From Bacillota bacterium (lineage in GTDB: Bacteria > Bacillota > Clostridia > Christensenellales > CAG-138), in the NCBI GenBank assembly GCA_023409435.1, contig JAEYHP010000150.1:1-13776 (forward strand): 13,776 nt of DNA, written 5' to 3'. The stretch's first letter is position 1, and every line of letters starts with the position of its first letter. The notes below the pieces were generated by a model. It saw only the letters and a program-made list of their open reading frames with translations, ran no database searches and was not told the DNA's origin. Shown piece by piece: positions 1 to 6,389 of this stretch. Made by a program: the position numbers and the translations under genes.

Positions 1-274
1 GTATGGAGGGCAGCACGCTCAATATGGTGAGCAGCATCAGGATGTCGAGCGAATCGCTCCTGTCTCCCAGTAATCCTCCGAACGGCCCGTTGGAAGAAGC
101 TGTATCCCCGTTGAGCACAGAACAACCGCACAACAAAACAGCCACCATAATAACCGTTACTAAGAGCCAAATCCGTTTGGTTCTGCCGGTCTTACGGTGG
201 TCCTTGCCCCTTTGGGGCTTTTCATATAATAGTTGCGGCGGCAAAAGCGGCGCCAGCGGCTGCGTATTCCTCAT
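1..274 (-). CDS. fliP: Flagellar export gate protein FliP, N-terminal part (cut by window edge)
   Basis: Only the first 91 codons are inside the window; the gene runs off the left edge. FliP is a core membrane protein of the flagellar type III export gate (with FliQ and FliR). The visible end, with SLDILMLLTILSVLPSI, matches the first conserved helix of mature FliP, which normally continues into the ILLMMTSFTR segment. Before it lie a basic stretch (about residues 18-34), a hydrophobic segment (about 36-50, WLLVTVIMVAVLLCGC) that would serve as the signal/first membrane segment, and a Gly/Ser-rich linker. The first ~17 residues are Pro/Leu-rich and make the N-terminus longer than in enterobacterial FliP. 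The ATG at 274 is the only credible in-frame start, although its ribosome binding site is weak. It follows fliO by 54 bases, the order usual for fliO-fliP-fliQ-fliR. Identity is inferred from the N-terminus only. Confidence 0.85.
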   Translation of the reverse strand, partial: MRNTQPLAPLLPPQLLYEKPQRGKDHRKTGRTKRIWLLVTVIMVAVLLCGCSVLNGDTASSNGPFGGLLGDRSDSLDILMLLTILSVLPSI

Positions 275-301
275 GTAGCAAAGTTCCGTTCTTTGCGCCT
301 C

Positions 302-324
302 GTTCTGGTAAGAACCCCCTGGGG
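302..324 (-). other. Two small adjacent hairpins between fliO and fliP
   Basis: The short gap between fliO and fliP contains two abutting inverted repeats. One is GTTCT-N4-AGAAC at 302-315, and the other is CCCC-N1-GGGG at 316-324. Neither is followed by a T-run on the minus strand, so they do not look like a terminator. They could be an mRNA structure affecting fliP translation, or chance. Confidence 0.3.
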
Positions 325-328
325 CGCT

Positions 329-682
329 TTATTTGGGTAAACTGTCCTTCTTGTAAATCTTCGCGAGCACCTCTTTGAAAGACTGCATGCCTTCCGCCGG
401 CGGGTCCTGTGCTAACGGCTGGAGTTCCCCGTCCTCGAGCGTGCCAAGATGCTGCATGGCCTGCGGCGTCACCCCTACGACGATATGCTTCGTACCTACC
501 TGAAGCAGCAGGATCTGTTTGTCCTTTGCGAGCACCACACGGTCTTTCACCAGCATGTATTTGCCCTTCATGAGATTGCCGCCCTTCACAGACAAATACC
601 TTGTTGTAAAGTAAGCGGCAAAAATCACAAGGAGCAAAACAAATATGAGCAGAAGCGTGGAACCCGTTGAATCCTCCAGCAT
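329..682 (-). CDS. fliO: Flagellar biosynthetic protein FliO
   Basis: This 117-residue protein has one N-terminal membrane segment (about residues 8-30, STLLLIFVLLLVIFAAYFTTRYL) and a small cytoplasmic domain. That domain has the FliO pattern of alternating short strands (MLVKDRVVLAKDKQILLLQVGTKHIVVGV, about 43-71) and a charged tail. FliO is a small, poorly conserved membrane chaperone that helps assemble the FliP ring of the export gate. Its position immediately before fliP is the strongest support. The start ATG follows the fliE stop by only 3 bases, with AGGTG upstream inside the end of fliE, so the two are probably translationally coupled. The family is divergent, so the name rests on topology plus context. 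Confidence 0.82.
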   Translation of the reverse strand: MLEDSTGSTLLLIFVLLLVIFAAYFTTRYLSVKGGNLMKGKYMLVKDRVVLAKDKQILLLQVGTKHIVVGVTPQAMQHLGTLEDGELQPLAQDPPAEGMQSFKEVLAKIYKKDSLPK

Positions 683-685
683 TTC

Positions 686-979
686 TTACACCTGCATGCG
701 CATGACTTCGTTGTAGGCATCGATCACCTTATTGCGGATCTGTATGGCGAGGTTTAAGGAAAGCTCCGCCTTCTGCGCCTGTATGGTGGCGGTATGGAGA
801 TCCGTAATATCGCCTGAAAGCAGACGCAACGTGTCCGCCTGTGTGGCGACATCCGCTCCCTGCGCTTCCTGCATGGCGTTGCTCAGGATATCCGTAAAGG
901 CTGCGCCCTCCGGCTTTGCGGCGGAAGAAGCCTGCTGCCCCGCCTGGGCCGCGATATTGGAAAGCTGCTGAATCTGCAT
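686..979 (-). CDS. fliE: Flagellar hook-basal body complex protein FliE
   Basis: FliE is the junction protein between the MS ring/export gate and the proximal rod, and is among the first substrates exported by the flagellar type III system. The 97-residue length is typical. The C-terminal half carries the family pattern: a helix with ATIQAQKAELSLNLAIQIRNKVIDAYNEVMRMQV, i.e. the conserved region in which Q, K/A-E-L-S and R-N-K-x-x-x-A-Y-x-E-x-M-x-M-Q-V recur. The N-terminal ~35 residues are Ala/Gln/Ser-rich and probably disordered before assembly. GAGGG is placed 5-6 bases before the ATG. The gene follows flgC by 21 bases in the classic flgB-flgC-fliE order. What follows is unusual: fliO and fliP rather than fliF. 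Confidence 0.95.
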   Translation of the reverse strand: MQIQQLSNIAAQAGQQASSAAKPEGAAFTDILSNAMQEAQGADVATQADTLRLLSGDITDLHTATIQAQKAELSLNLAIQIRNKVIDAYNEVMRMQV

Positions 980-1000
980 GGTGCCCTCTTTTCCTCAGCC

Positions 1001-1453
1001 TTAACGGCCGATCTCAAGCGCCTTTAACGCCATGTTCTTGGTGGCGTTGAGCGCGGTGATGTTCGCTTCATACGCGCGCGTCGCCGCCATCATATCCACC
1101 ATTTCCGTCACTTCGTTTACGTTGGGGTAGCGTACATATCCGTCTGCATCCGCGTCGGGATGTGTGGGATCGTATTCGGTCTTAAAATCCGACATATCGG
1201 TCGCGATGGAGGATACCACCACGCCGCGGCCGGGAGACGGTTGTGTTTGGCCTTCCCTTGCTCTGTTCAGGAACGAGGCGAACCCGGTGTCGCCGGGGCG
1301 CTCGGAAAACACGACGGCCCTGCGGCGGTACGGTTCCCCGTTTTCGATCCTGGTCGTGTTGGCGTTCGCAATGTTCTGGCTGATGACGTCCATTCTGAGC
1401 CGTTGGGCCGTGAGCGCGGAACCGCTGATATCAAGTGAGCTTAAAAATGCCAT
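1001..1453 (-). CDS. flgC: Flagellar proximal rod protein FlgC
   Basis: FlgC is one of the proximal rod proteins linking the MS ring to the distal rod. It is exported without a cleaved signal peptide. The 150-residue length is normal. The N-terminus has the rod/hook motif SALTAQRLRMDVISQNIANANTT (about residues 12-34), followed by the typical FlgC continuation ENGEPYRRRAVVF. The region PDADADGYVRYPNVNEVTEMVDMMAATRAYEANITALNATKNMALKALEIGR is the conserved C-terminal helical module of the rod family. The ATG lies 3 bases after the flgB stop, with GGAGGG spanning the end of flgB, so translational coupling with flgB is likely. Confidence 0.97.
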   Translation of the reverse strand: MAFLSSLDISGSALTAQRLRMDVISQNIANANTTRIENGEPYRRRAVVFSERPGDTGFASFLNRAREGQTQPSPGRGVVVSSIATDMSDFKTEYDPTHPDADADGYVRYPNVNEVTEMVDMMAATRAYEANITALNATKNMALKALEIGR

Positions 1454-1456
1454 ACG

Positions 1457-2032
1457 CTATTTTCCCTCCCTGATTGCCATGCCAAGGCGCGCAAACTCGC
1501 TGTTCATCTGTTCGGTCAAGGTGTAATAGTAAATGGTATTGCGCGCGAGGGCGACGTTTTCGGCTTCTACGTCCACATTGTTGCCGTCCATGCGCATGGT
1601 AAGATCGTCGTTCTGGGAAACCACGGGCGAAACGTCCGCCATGTTCTGCGCCTCATTGGAGCCGTCAAAATCAAAGTGACTGCCCCGGGTGCGCGTATTT
1701 GAGAAATCCTGATCTAAACCGCTTCCGGCATCTACGATATCTTCGTTTTGGGTGAATACGATGTGCTTGTCCCGCGTGCGTTTGTTTTCGTAATGGGACG
1801 AGATATCGTTCTTAAACGCGTCCTGCCGCGCGGGTTCGTCGCCTGCGGAGGATTGTATTTGCGCCTGATCCTCAAGCGCCTTTTTGAACATGGTCTCAAA
1901 TGCGACGCTGGAGCTTTTGAAGTTGGGTGTTTCCGCGTTGGCGATGTTGTTGGTGATCACTTCGTTGCGGAGCCAGGCCGCATCCATGCCCTTTTGCAGG
2001 AGATCAACATTATGAAACATTTTTGATATCAT
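1457..2032 (-). CDS. flgB: Flagellar proximal rod protein FlgB
   Basis: FlgB is a proximal rod subunit exported by the flagellar type III system. The N-terminal motif NEVITNNIANAETPNFKSSSVAFETMF (about residues 24-50) is the characteristic flgB version of the rod/hook signature. The C-terminal DGNNVDVEAENVALARNTIYYYTLTEQMNSEFARLGMAI is also classic FlgB. A loop (about residues 55-130) with many charged residues is longer than in B. subtilis FlgB, giving 191 residues. Three starts are possible. ATG at 2032 is preferred because AAGGAG lies about 10 bases upstream. TTG at 2038 would be too close to that site, and ATG at 2020 would still keep the conserved motif. The preferred start is 2 bases after the stop of the lytic transglycosylase gene, so the two are coupled. 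Confidence 0.95.
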   Translation of the reverse strand: MISKMFHNVDLLQKGMDAAWLRNEVITNNIANAETPNFKSSSVAFETMFKKALEDQAQIQSSAGDEPARQDAFKNDISSHYENKRTRDKHIVFTQNEDIVDAGSGLDQDFSNTRTRGSHFDFDGSNEAQNMADVSPVVSQNDDLTMRMDGNNVDVEAENVALARNTIYYYTLTEQMNSEFARLGMAIREGK

Positions 2033-2034
2033 GC

Positions 2035-2640
2035 TCAAACCACTCCTTCCTGGGAACGATACGCCTCATAGTTAGACAGTACCTTGGAAACATAACCCCG
2101 CACGCGCTCACTGATTTTTGCGTATTCGGAAGCGTTGTCCGGATCGGCGATGTTCAGCTCCGATATCCGGCTCGGCCCGGTATTGTATGCAGCGAGTGCC
2201 AGGCGCAAGTCCCCGAAACGGTCGATCAGGCTTTTTAAGTACTTGCTCCCGCCGCTGATATTCTGCGCGGGGTCAAAGGAGTTTGTTACGCCCAGTGACT
2301 TTGCCGTTCCCGGCATCAGCTGCATAAGACCTTCCGCCCCGGCGGAAGATACCGCGTCTGTACGGTAACTCGATTCCGCCTGTATGACGGCTTTCACCAG
2401 GGCTTCGTCCAAACCGTTCTCCTGCGCCGCGCTCCTGATGAGCCCGTCGTAGGAGGACGCATTTTGCACAGCCGCGGGCTGTATTTGCGCCTGGGTCTGA
2501 ATTTGGGCCTGCGCGGCCAGCGTGCCCGAAAGCAGGCTGGAAAACCGTGGAGCGGTGAAACCCGCCTTTGCCGCACTGGCATTCAAAACGGATTGCACCT
2601 GCTGCAATTTGGCTAAATATATATCCTTAACCGTTTCCAT
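2035..2640 (-). CDS. Lytic transglycosylase (SLT domain), probable rod-penetration murein hydrolase
   Basis: This 201-residue protein carries a C-terminal goose-lysozyme-like SLT domain (about residues 62-190). The motif VIQAESSYRTDAVSSAGAEGLMQLMPGTA contains the catalytic glutamate (E89), and AAYNTGPSRI is the second SLT signature. Such enzymes cut the glycan strands of peptidoglycan by forming 1,6-anhydro-muramic ends. No signal peptide is visible: the N-terminus is amphipathic and followed by an Ala/Gln-rich stretch (about 43-58). Export by the flagellar type III system, as for FlgJ, is therefore inferred. ATG at 2640 is chosen because AAGGG lies about 9 bases upstream and a promoter ends just before it. 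An open frame extends to 2805 but crosses that promoter. As the first gene before flgB-flgC-fliE, it very likely opens the wall for the growing rod. Confidence 0.9.
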   Translation of the reverse strand: METVKDIYLAKLQQVQSVLNASAAKAGFTAPRFSSLLSGTLAAQAQIQTQAQIQPAAVQNASSYDGLIRSAAQENGLDEALVKAVIQAESSYRTDAVSSAGAEGLMQLMPGTAKSLGVTNSFDPAQNISGGSKYLKSLIDRFGDLRLALAAYNTGPSRISELNIADPDNASEYAKISERVRGYVSKVLSNYEAYRSQEGVV

Positions 2641-2667
2641 ACAGCAAACCCTTCTTATACATAAATA

Positions 2668-2697
2668 AGTATAGCATAACAAATCGCGCGCATTCAA
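2668..2697 (-). promoter_or_regulatory. SigA-type promoter for lytic transglycosylase-flgB-flgC-fliE-fliO-fliP
   Basis: On the minus strand TTGAAT (2697-2692) is separated by 18 bases from TATACT (2673-2668). TATACT is preceded by TG one base upstream, making an extended -10 (TGCTATACT). Transcription would begin near 2661, about 20 bases before the ATG at 2640, leaving just enough room for the ribosome binding site. The rest of the 180-base gap up to the cheB stop shows no gene and no convincing terminator. Confidence 0.6.
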
Positions 2698-2822
2698 CAA
2701 TTTGTTCATATTTTTACGCGTTTCTGAGCTATAACACGTACATTTCGTCGAATATTTCCACAAAACGCATGTATATGTACCCGGTTCCAGAACTTGAATA
2801 TACAACCAAACCAGAGTAGGGG

Positions 2823-3872
2823 CTATTTCCCGCCTGTCATCTCGTCATGCCAGCGGCACATACGGGAAGAAATCTCCGAAAGGGGCAGTTCCTCCTGCAC
2901 AGCGCCAACGTTGTTCGCAACCATGGGCATGCCGTAGACCACGCATGTTTCCTTGTTCTGGCCGATGGTAAACGCGCCTTTTTTGCGCATGCTTAAAAGC
3001 CCTTTTGCGCCGTCGCTTCCCATGCCGGTGAGGATAATGCCAAGCGAGTTTGCTCCCGCCGCTTTGGCCACCGACTCGAAAAGCACATCCACCGAAGGGC
3101 AATGCCCGCTGACCTTTTCTCCCTTATAGCTCTTTATGCGGTACCCTTTTGCGGACCGCTCCACTTCCATCTGGAAATCGCCCGGGGCGATGAGCACACG
3201 GCCCGGCAGCACAATATCCCCGTCCTCCGCCTCCTTTACCTCCAGCGCACAGGTATTGTTCAGCCTTTCCGCATACATTCTGGTAAACACGGGCGGCATA
3301 TGCTGCACGACGACGATACCTGCCGAGAAGCTTTTGAGGCTGTTCAATATGGTCGCCGTGGCTTCCGTACCGCCGGTAGAAGCGCCGATCGCCACTAGCA
3401 GGCTTTCGTTTACAGCCGTCCCGCTCGACCTTTCCGCAAGCCCCGCAAGATTCTTTTTGCGCTTGAACTGGCCCACCTTGGAAATGGAAGCGATCTTGAT
3501 CTTGATGACAAGCTCGGAAATAAACGCGTTGCGGTCACTCTCGTCCATGGTGACGGGTTTTGCTACAAAATCCACAGCCCCGGCCTGCATGGCGTCGAGC
3601 ACCATGGTGGGCGTGGAACTGACCACAAGCACAGGCAATGGATACTGCGGCATCAGCTTTTTCAAGAATTCCAGGCCGTTCATCTTGGGCATATCGACGT
3701 CGAGCGTCATGACGTCGGGCTTAAGCTCAAGTATCTTGTCCCTGGCCTCAAACGGATTGGCCGCTTCACCCACCACCTCTATCCCAGCGTCCCTGGAAAT
3801 GCTGGTGCTGATAAACTGGCGCATAAAAAGCGAATCGTCCACGATCAGGACGCGCGTTTTTTTCAATGCCAT
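2823..3872 (-). CDS. cheB: Protein-glutamate methylesterase/glutamine deamidase CheB
   Basis: CheB removes methyl groups from, and deamidates, chemoreceptor glutamate/glutamine sites, resetting receptor sensitivity. Its activity is raised by phosphorylation from CheA. The 349-residue protein has an N-terminal receiver domain (about 1-120). Acidic residues D12/D13, the phospho-acceptor D58 in TLDVDMPKMNG and the conserved lysine K105 in AKP are all present. The C-terminal esterase domain holds the triad: S165 in GASTGG, H191 in VVVQHMPP and D287 in TGMGSDG, at almost the same numbering as Salmonella CheB. ATG at 3872 is chosen because the receiver begins directly after it (KKTRVLIVDDS) and AGGAAGG precedes it. 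It starts 5 bases after the cheR stop. Confidence 0.97.
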   Translation of the reverse strand: MALKKTRVLIVDDSLFMRQFISTSISRDAGIEVVGEAANPFEARDKILELKPDVMTLDVDMPKMNGLEFLKKLMPQYPLPVLVVSSTPTMVLDAMQAGAVDFVAKPVTMDESDRNAFISELVIKIKIASISKVGQFKRKKNLAGLAERSSGTAVNESLLVAIGASTGGTEATATILNSLKSFSAGIVVVQHMPPVFTRMYAERLNNTCALEVKEAEDGDIVLPGRVLIAPGDFQMEVERSAKGYRIKSYKGEKVSGHCPSVDVLFESVAKAAGANSLGIILTGMGSDGAKGLLSMRKKGAFTIGQNKETCVVYGMPMVANNVGAVQEELPLSEISSRMCRWHDEMTGGK

Positions 3873-3877
3873 ACTCT

Positions 3878-4717
3878 TTAGCCCTTCCTGTAGACTGAAG
3901 GCATCACATAATGAAGACCGGTCAAGGCCCTGTCCACCGATTCCGAATGGCCTACAATCAGGTAGCCTCCGTCGCACAGAGAGTCGCAGAAGCGGGTTAC
4001 CAGTTCCGCCTTTGTTTTCGCGTCAAAATAGATCATAACGTTGCGGCAGAATATTACATGAAATTTTTTCTTGAAGGGGAACGTCTGCTCCATGAGGTTG
4101 AATTTACGGAATATGACTTCTTTTCTGAGCTCGGTCTTTACCATGAGCCTGCCGTCGGCTTTGGGCTCAAAATACCGTATACGCCAGTGGCCGGGGATAT
4201 TGCCCGCATCCTCGGCGCTGTATATGCCCTGTTGGGCCGCGTCGAGTACCTTTTGGGAGATGTCCGTCGCTAAGATCCGCTTGTCCCACGTGGGGCCTTC
4301 CGCGCCAAAAAATTCATCGTTGAGCATGGCGAGGGTATACGGCTCCTGCCCGGTGGAACAGCCTGCGCTCCAGACGCGGATGTCGTGATCCCGCACGTTC
4401 TCTTTTAACCTTGGCAGTATGTCCTGCCTGTAAAAGTCGAAATGCGCCCATTCCCGCATAAAGTAGGAATAGTTGGTGGTAAGGGCATTGATGACGTTGG
4501 TGATTTCCGTGCCGGACGTATCCTGAAAAAGCACCTTAAAGTAGGCCGAATAGCTGTGGTAGCCGTTTTTCGACAGGTATTGGTTCATGCGCCCTTCGAT
4601 GAGGGTGCGTTTTTTTGTGAGATTGATGCCGTAATCCCGTTTTAAATACTCCGTGAGCGTCAGAAATTCCTGATCGCTCAGCTTGATAAGATCGCGGTTT
4701 TGTACGTAACTTTCCAT
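3878..4717 (-). CDS. cheR: Chemoreceptor glutamate methyltransferase CheR
   Basis: CheR transfers methyl groups from S-adenosylmethionine to glutamates of chemoreceptors, opposing CheB. The 279-residue length is normal. Residues 1-85 form the helical N-terminal domain, including DYGINLTKKRTLIEGRM. The methyltransferase domain follows, with the SAM-binding stretch VWSAGCSTGQEPYTLAM (about 115-131), D152 in ATDIS as the likely adenosine-contacting acid, CRNVMIYFD (about 224-232) and GGYLIVGHSES (about 250-260). The usual TTN-x-T-x-F-F-R-E segment appears here as TTNYSYFMRE (80-89). AAAGGA is 7 bases before the ATG. It forms a two-gene unit with cheB. Confidence 0.97.
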   Translation of the reverse strand: MESYVQNRDLIKLSDQEFLTLTEYLKRDYGINLTKKRTLIEGRMNQYLSKNGYHSYSAYFKVLFQDTSGTEITNVINALTTNYSYFMREWAHFDFYRQDILPRLKENVRDHDIRVWSAGCSTGQEPYTLAMLNDEFFGAEGPTWDKRILATDISQKVLDAAQQGIYSAEDAGNIPGHWRIRYFEPKADGRLMVKTELRKEVIFRKFNLMEQTFPFKKKFHVIFCRNVMIYFDAKTKAELVTRFCDSLCDGGYLIVGHSESVDRALTGLHYVMPSVYRKG

Positions 4718-4772
4718 AAAAACGTCCTTTATTGTGGCTTTCTTTAAAAAGATAGTCGGGGCTTACTTGTAT

Positions 4773-4799
4773 ATATCGTCATTTTTCTTGGAAACATAA
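4773..4799 (-). promoter_or_regulatory. Possible SigD-like promoter upstream of cheR-cheB
   Basis: Between the terminator of the preceding unit and cheR, the minus strand has TTAT (4799-4796), 15 bases, then GACGATAT (4780-4773). The -10 element differs at one position from the SigD consensus GCCGATAT, but the -35 match is poor (2 of 4). The same TGACGATATATA core occurs before cheC. Some promoter is required here because a terminator lies just upstream. The same octamer also occurs inside the coding end of the 12233-13270 gene, so this assignment is weak. Confidence 0.35.
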
Positions 4800-4811
4800 C
4801 ATGGCTTCCGG

Positions 4812-4841
4812 CACAAAAGACGCGCCCGAAAAACGGGCGCG
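4812..4841 (-). terminator. Rho-independent terminator of the fliD-fliS-...-cheW unit
   Basis: A perfect 8-bp GC-only stem (CGCGCCCG / CGGGCGCG, 4821-4828 and 4834-4841) with a 5-base loop is followed on the minus strand by TCTTTTG. It lies about 32 bases after the stop of the second cheW. The T-rich tail exists only on the minus-strand side, so it terminates leftward transcription. It separates the fliD unit from cheR-cheB. Confidence 0.8.
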
Positions 4842-4873
4842 CCAAAAGATTACTTGTTCAATTCTAAAAATCT

Positions 4874-5335
4874 TTACTCGTAAAGCAAGGCGGCGCAGTC
4901 GAGCAGCAGCTTTACCTTCTCATCCATCCTGCTGATGCCACTGACATATTTGGAGTGCACGTCCTTCATGGAAGGCGGGGGTACGACGTCCTGCGCGTCT
5001 ATGGTGAGCACCTCGGAAACTTCGTCAATCAGCAGCCCTACGGTCATCTCCTGCACTTCCACCACCACGATGCAGGTGCGTTCGGTATACTCTACGGCGG
5101 GTTTTTTGAACTTTAGCCGCACATCGATGACGGGGACGATCTTTCCCCGCAAATTCATAATGCCTTTGAGATAGTCCGGCGCGCCCGGCAGCGGCGTTAC
5201 AGGCAGTACGCCGATGATTTCTATCACGTTGCCTATGGCAATGCCGTACACTTCCTCCCCCAGCAGGAAGGTTAAGTACCGGTTTTGCTGCGTATCTTCC
5301 GCTTCCGCCACCGCGTTGTTCTGTATAAAGGCCAT
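4874..5335 (-). CDS. cheW: Chemotaxis coupling protein CheW (copy 1, distal)
   Basis: CheW is an SH3-like scaffold that links chemoreceptors to the histidine kinase CheA in the polar array. The 153-residue protein is a single CheW domain: QNRYLTFLLGEEVYGIAIGNVIEII, then LPGAPDYLKGIMNLRGKIVPVIDVRLKF (about 54-81, the characteristic G-x-x-N-L-R-G-x-x-x-P-V-x-D block), then TCIVVVEV and the C-terminal VKLLLDCAALL. ATG at 5335 is preferred because AAGGGG sits 8 bases upstream. A GTG at 5368 is also in frame but lacks a good site. It follows the YaaR-like gene by about 43 bases and is the last gene before a terminator. It closely resembles the other CheW at 5857-6348. Confidence 0.93.
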   Translation of the reverse strand: MAFIQNNAVAEAEDTQQNRYLTFLLGEEVYGIAIGNVIEIIGVLPVTPLPGAPDYLKGIMNLRGKIVPVIDVRLKFKKPAVEYTERTCIVVVEVQEMTVGLLIDEVSEVLTIDAQDVVPPPSMKDVHSKYVSGISRMDEKVKLLLDCAALLYE

Positions 5336-5378
5336 GGCCCGTTCCCCTTTCGCTGTTAAGCTCACCACATACTATATC

Positions 5379-5828
5379 TTAATAATACAAATCCACAATC
5401 AGGCCCCGGATATCGTCCACAATGCTCAGAAGCCGGATGTTTTCGGCCTCGTTCTTTAAAATCTCCGCCGCAAGCTCATCCAGCTTGCCGTTGACTTTGC
5501 GGATGAGCGCAAACACCTTGTGACGGCCCCTTTGGTCAAACTGGCTGGTCTTGCTGAACAGGTACGCGTTGCTGACGGTTTCGTTGAGCAGCTCGCTGAT
5601 CAGCGCCCGGTATTTATGAAACTCCGCGATATCCGCCTTTTTACCGACGATTTCGCCCTGATCAAGTATCTTTCCTTTGAGCGCTTTCAAGTACTGCTCA
5701 TACTCCGCGGTGTCGGAGTCGTGCTTTTGGCGGGAGAATTCGCGCGCAAACCCGGACGCCACCTTTTTTTCCGCTGTGCCGAGCGCCTGGGTATTCGCAA
5801 ATACCGTTGACGTTTCCTTAATTCTCAC
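5379..5828 (-). CDS. YaaR (DUF327)-family protein in a chemotaxis/flagellar unit
   Basis: This 149-residue, mostly helical, charged protein has no signal peptide or membrane segment. The C-terminal half fits the YaaR/DUF327 family: a long helix, then the R-G-R-x-K-x-F element (RGRHKVF, 100-106), then KVNGKLDELAAEIL and a terminal IRGLIVDLYY (140-149), the position of the family's typical I-x-G-L-I/L-x-D-x end. The biochemical function of this family is not known. GTG at 5828 is preferred because GAGG lies 7 bases upstream; the TTG at 5834 would be too close to it. It sits between two paralogous cheW genes in the SigD-type fliD unit, so a role at the flagellar motor or chemoreceptor array is a reasonable inference. 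The family call is from pattern memory and moderately sure. Confidence 0.72.
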   Translation of the reverse strand: MRIKETSTVFANTQALGTAEKKVASGFAREFSRQKHDSDTAEYEQYLKALKGKILDQGEIVGKKADIAEFHKYRALISELLNETVSNAYLFSKTSQFDQRGRHKVFALIRKVNGKLDELAAEILKNEAENIRLLSIVDDIRGLIVDLYY

Positions 5829-5856
5829 GGCCAATCCTCTTTCCTATAAATAAGCT

Positions 5857-6348
5857 TCAAAGGTCCATGAGGAGTTCTTCTTCCTCGGGCTTAAGGAGCT
5901 TGGTGCAATCCAGCAGCAATTTGACGCTGCCGCCCGATTTCGCGATGCCGCTCACGCAACGGTTCTGCGGCAGCCCGTCAAATGTGGGCGGCGGCACGAT
6001 ATCCGCTTCTTCTATGTGAACGACGTCCGCCACATGTTCCACGATCAGCCCCGCGTTGAGGCTCCCGTTGTCTATGATGACGATGCAGGTCCGCTCTCCG
6101 TATTCGATTGCCGGCATTTTAAAGCGCAGCCTGAGATCCATAACGGGAATGACCTTGCCGCGCAGATTGATGACGCCCCTGACGAACGTCGGCATCTCGG
6201 GCAAGGGGGAAATGGGCATAAGACCTATGATTTCGGTTACGCAGCCGATATCCAGGCCGTAGACTTCCTCGCCAAGGCCGAACGTAAGGTATCGGCTTTG
6301 CTGCGTATCGTCCGTATCTTCAAACAAATCCCTTTCCAACAACGACAT
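5857..6348 (-). CDS. cheW: Chemotaxis coupling protein CheW (copy 2, proximal)
   Basis: A single CheW domain of 163 residues, coupling receptors to CheA. QSRYLTFGLGEEVYGLDIGCVTEIIGLMPISPLP leads into the conserved VRGVINLRGKVIPVMDLRLRF block, then RTCIVIIDN, and the C-terminal VKLLLDCTKLL is followed by a short acidic tail (KPEEEELLMDL) absent from the other copy. ATG at 6348 is chosen because GGAGGG lies 7 bases upstream; an in-frame start at 6393 would overlap the preceding gene and has no such site. The sequence shares DTQQ-x-RYLTF-x-LGEEVYG, the NLRGK block, RTCIV and IVPPP with the CheW at 4874-5335, indicating a duplication. It lies 41 bases after the FliT-like gene. Confidence 0.94.
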   Translation of the reverse strand: MSLLERDLFEDTDDTQQSRYLTFGLGEEVYGLDIGCVTEIIGLMPISPLPEMPTFVRGVINLRGKVIPVMDLRLRFKMPAIEYGERTCIVIIDNGSLNAGLIVEHVADVVHIEEADIVPPPTFDGLPQNRCVSGIAKSGGSVKLLLDCTKLLKPEEEELLMDL

Positions 6349-6389
6349 GGCGTTCCCTCCAATTGTCTTCGCGCTATCAAAAGCGCGGT

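Noticed and set aside
3..278. Plus-strand open frame at the left edge (91 codons)
   Set aside because: It lies antisense to the fliP N-terminus, whose minus-strand translation matches the conserved FliP start.
2641..2805. N-terminal extension of the lytic transglycosylase up to 2805
   Set aside because: The added residues are Cys/Tyr-rich with no family support, and the stretch contains a good SigA-type promoter and ribosome binding site for the start at 2640.
2641..2822. Terminator after cheB
   Set aside because: Only a weak GTTC-TG-GAAC stem without a T-run is present, so no terminator can be supported.
5369..5400. Possible SigA promoter (TTGTGG-N16-TATAGT) before the distal cheW
   Set aside because: The -35 matches only 3 of 6 and the sequence overlaps the coding end of the YaaR-like gene; the gene is explained by read-through from fliD.
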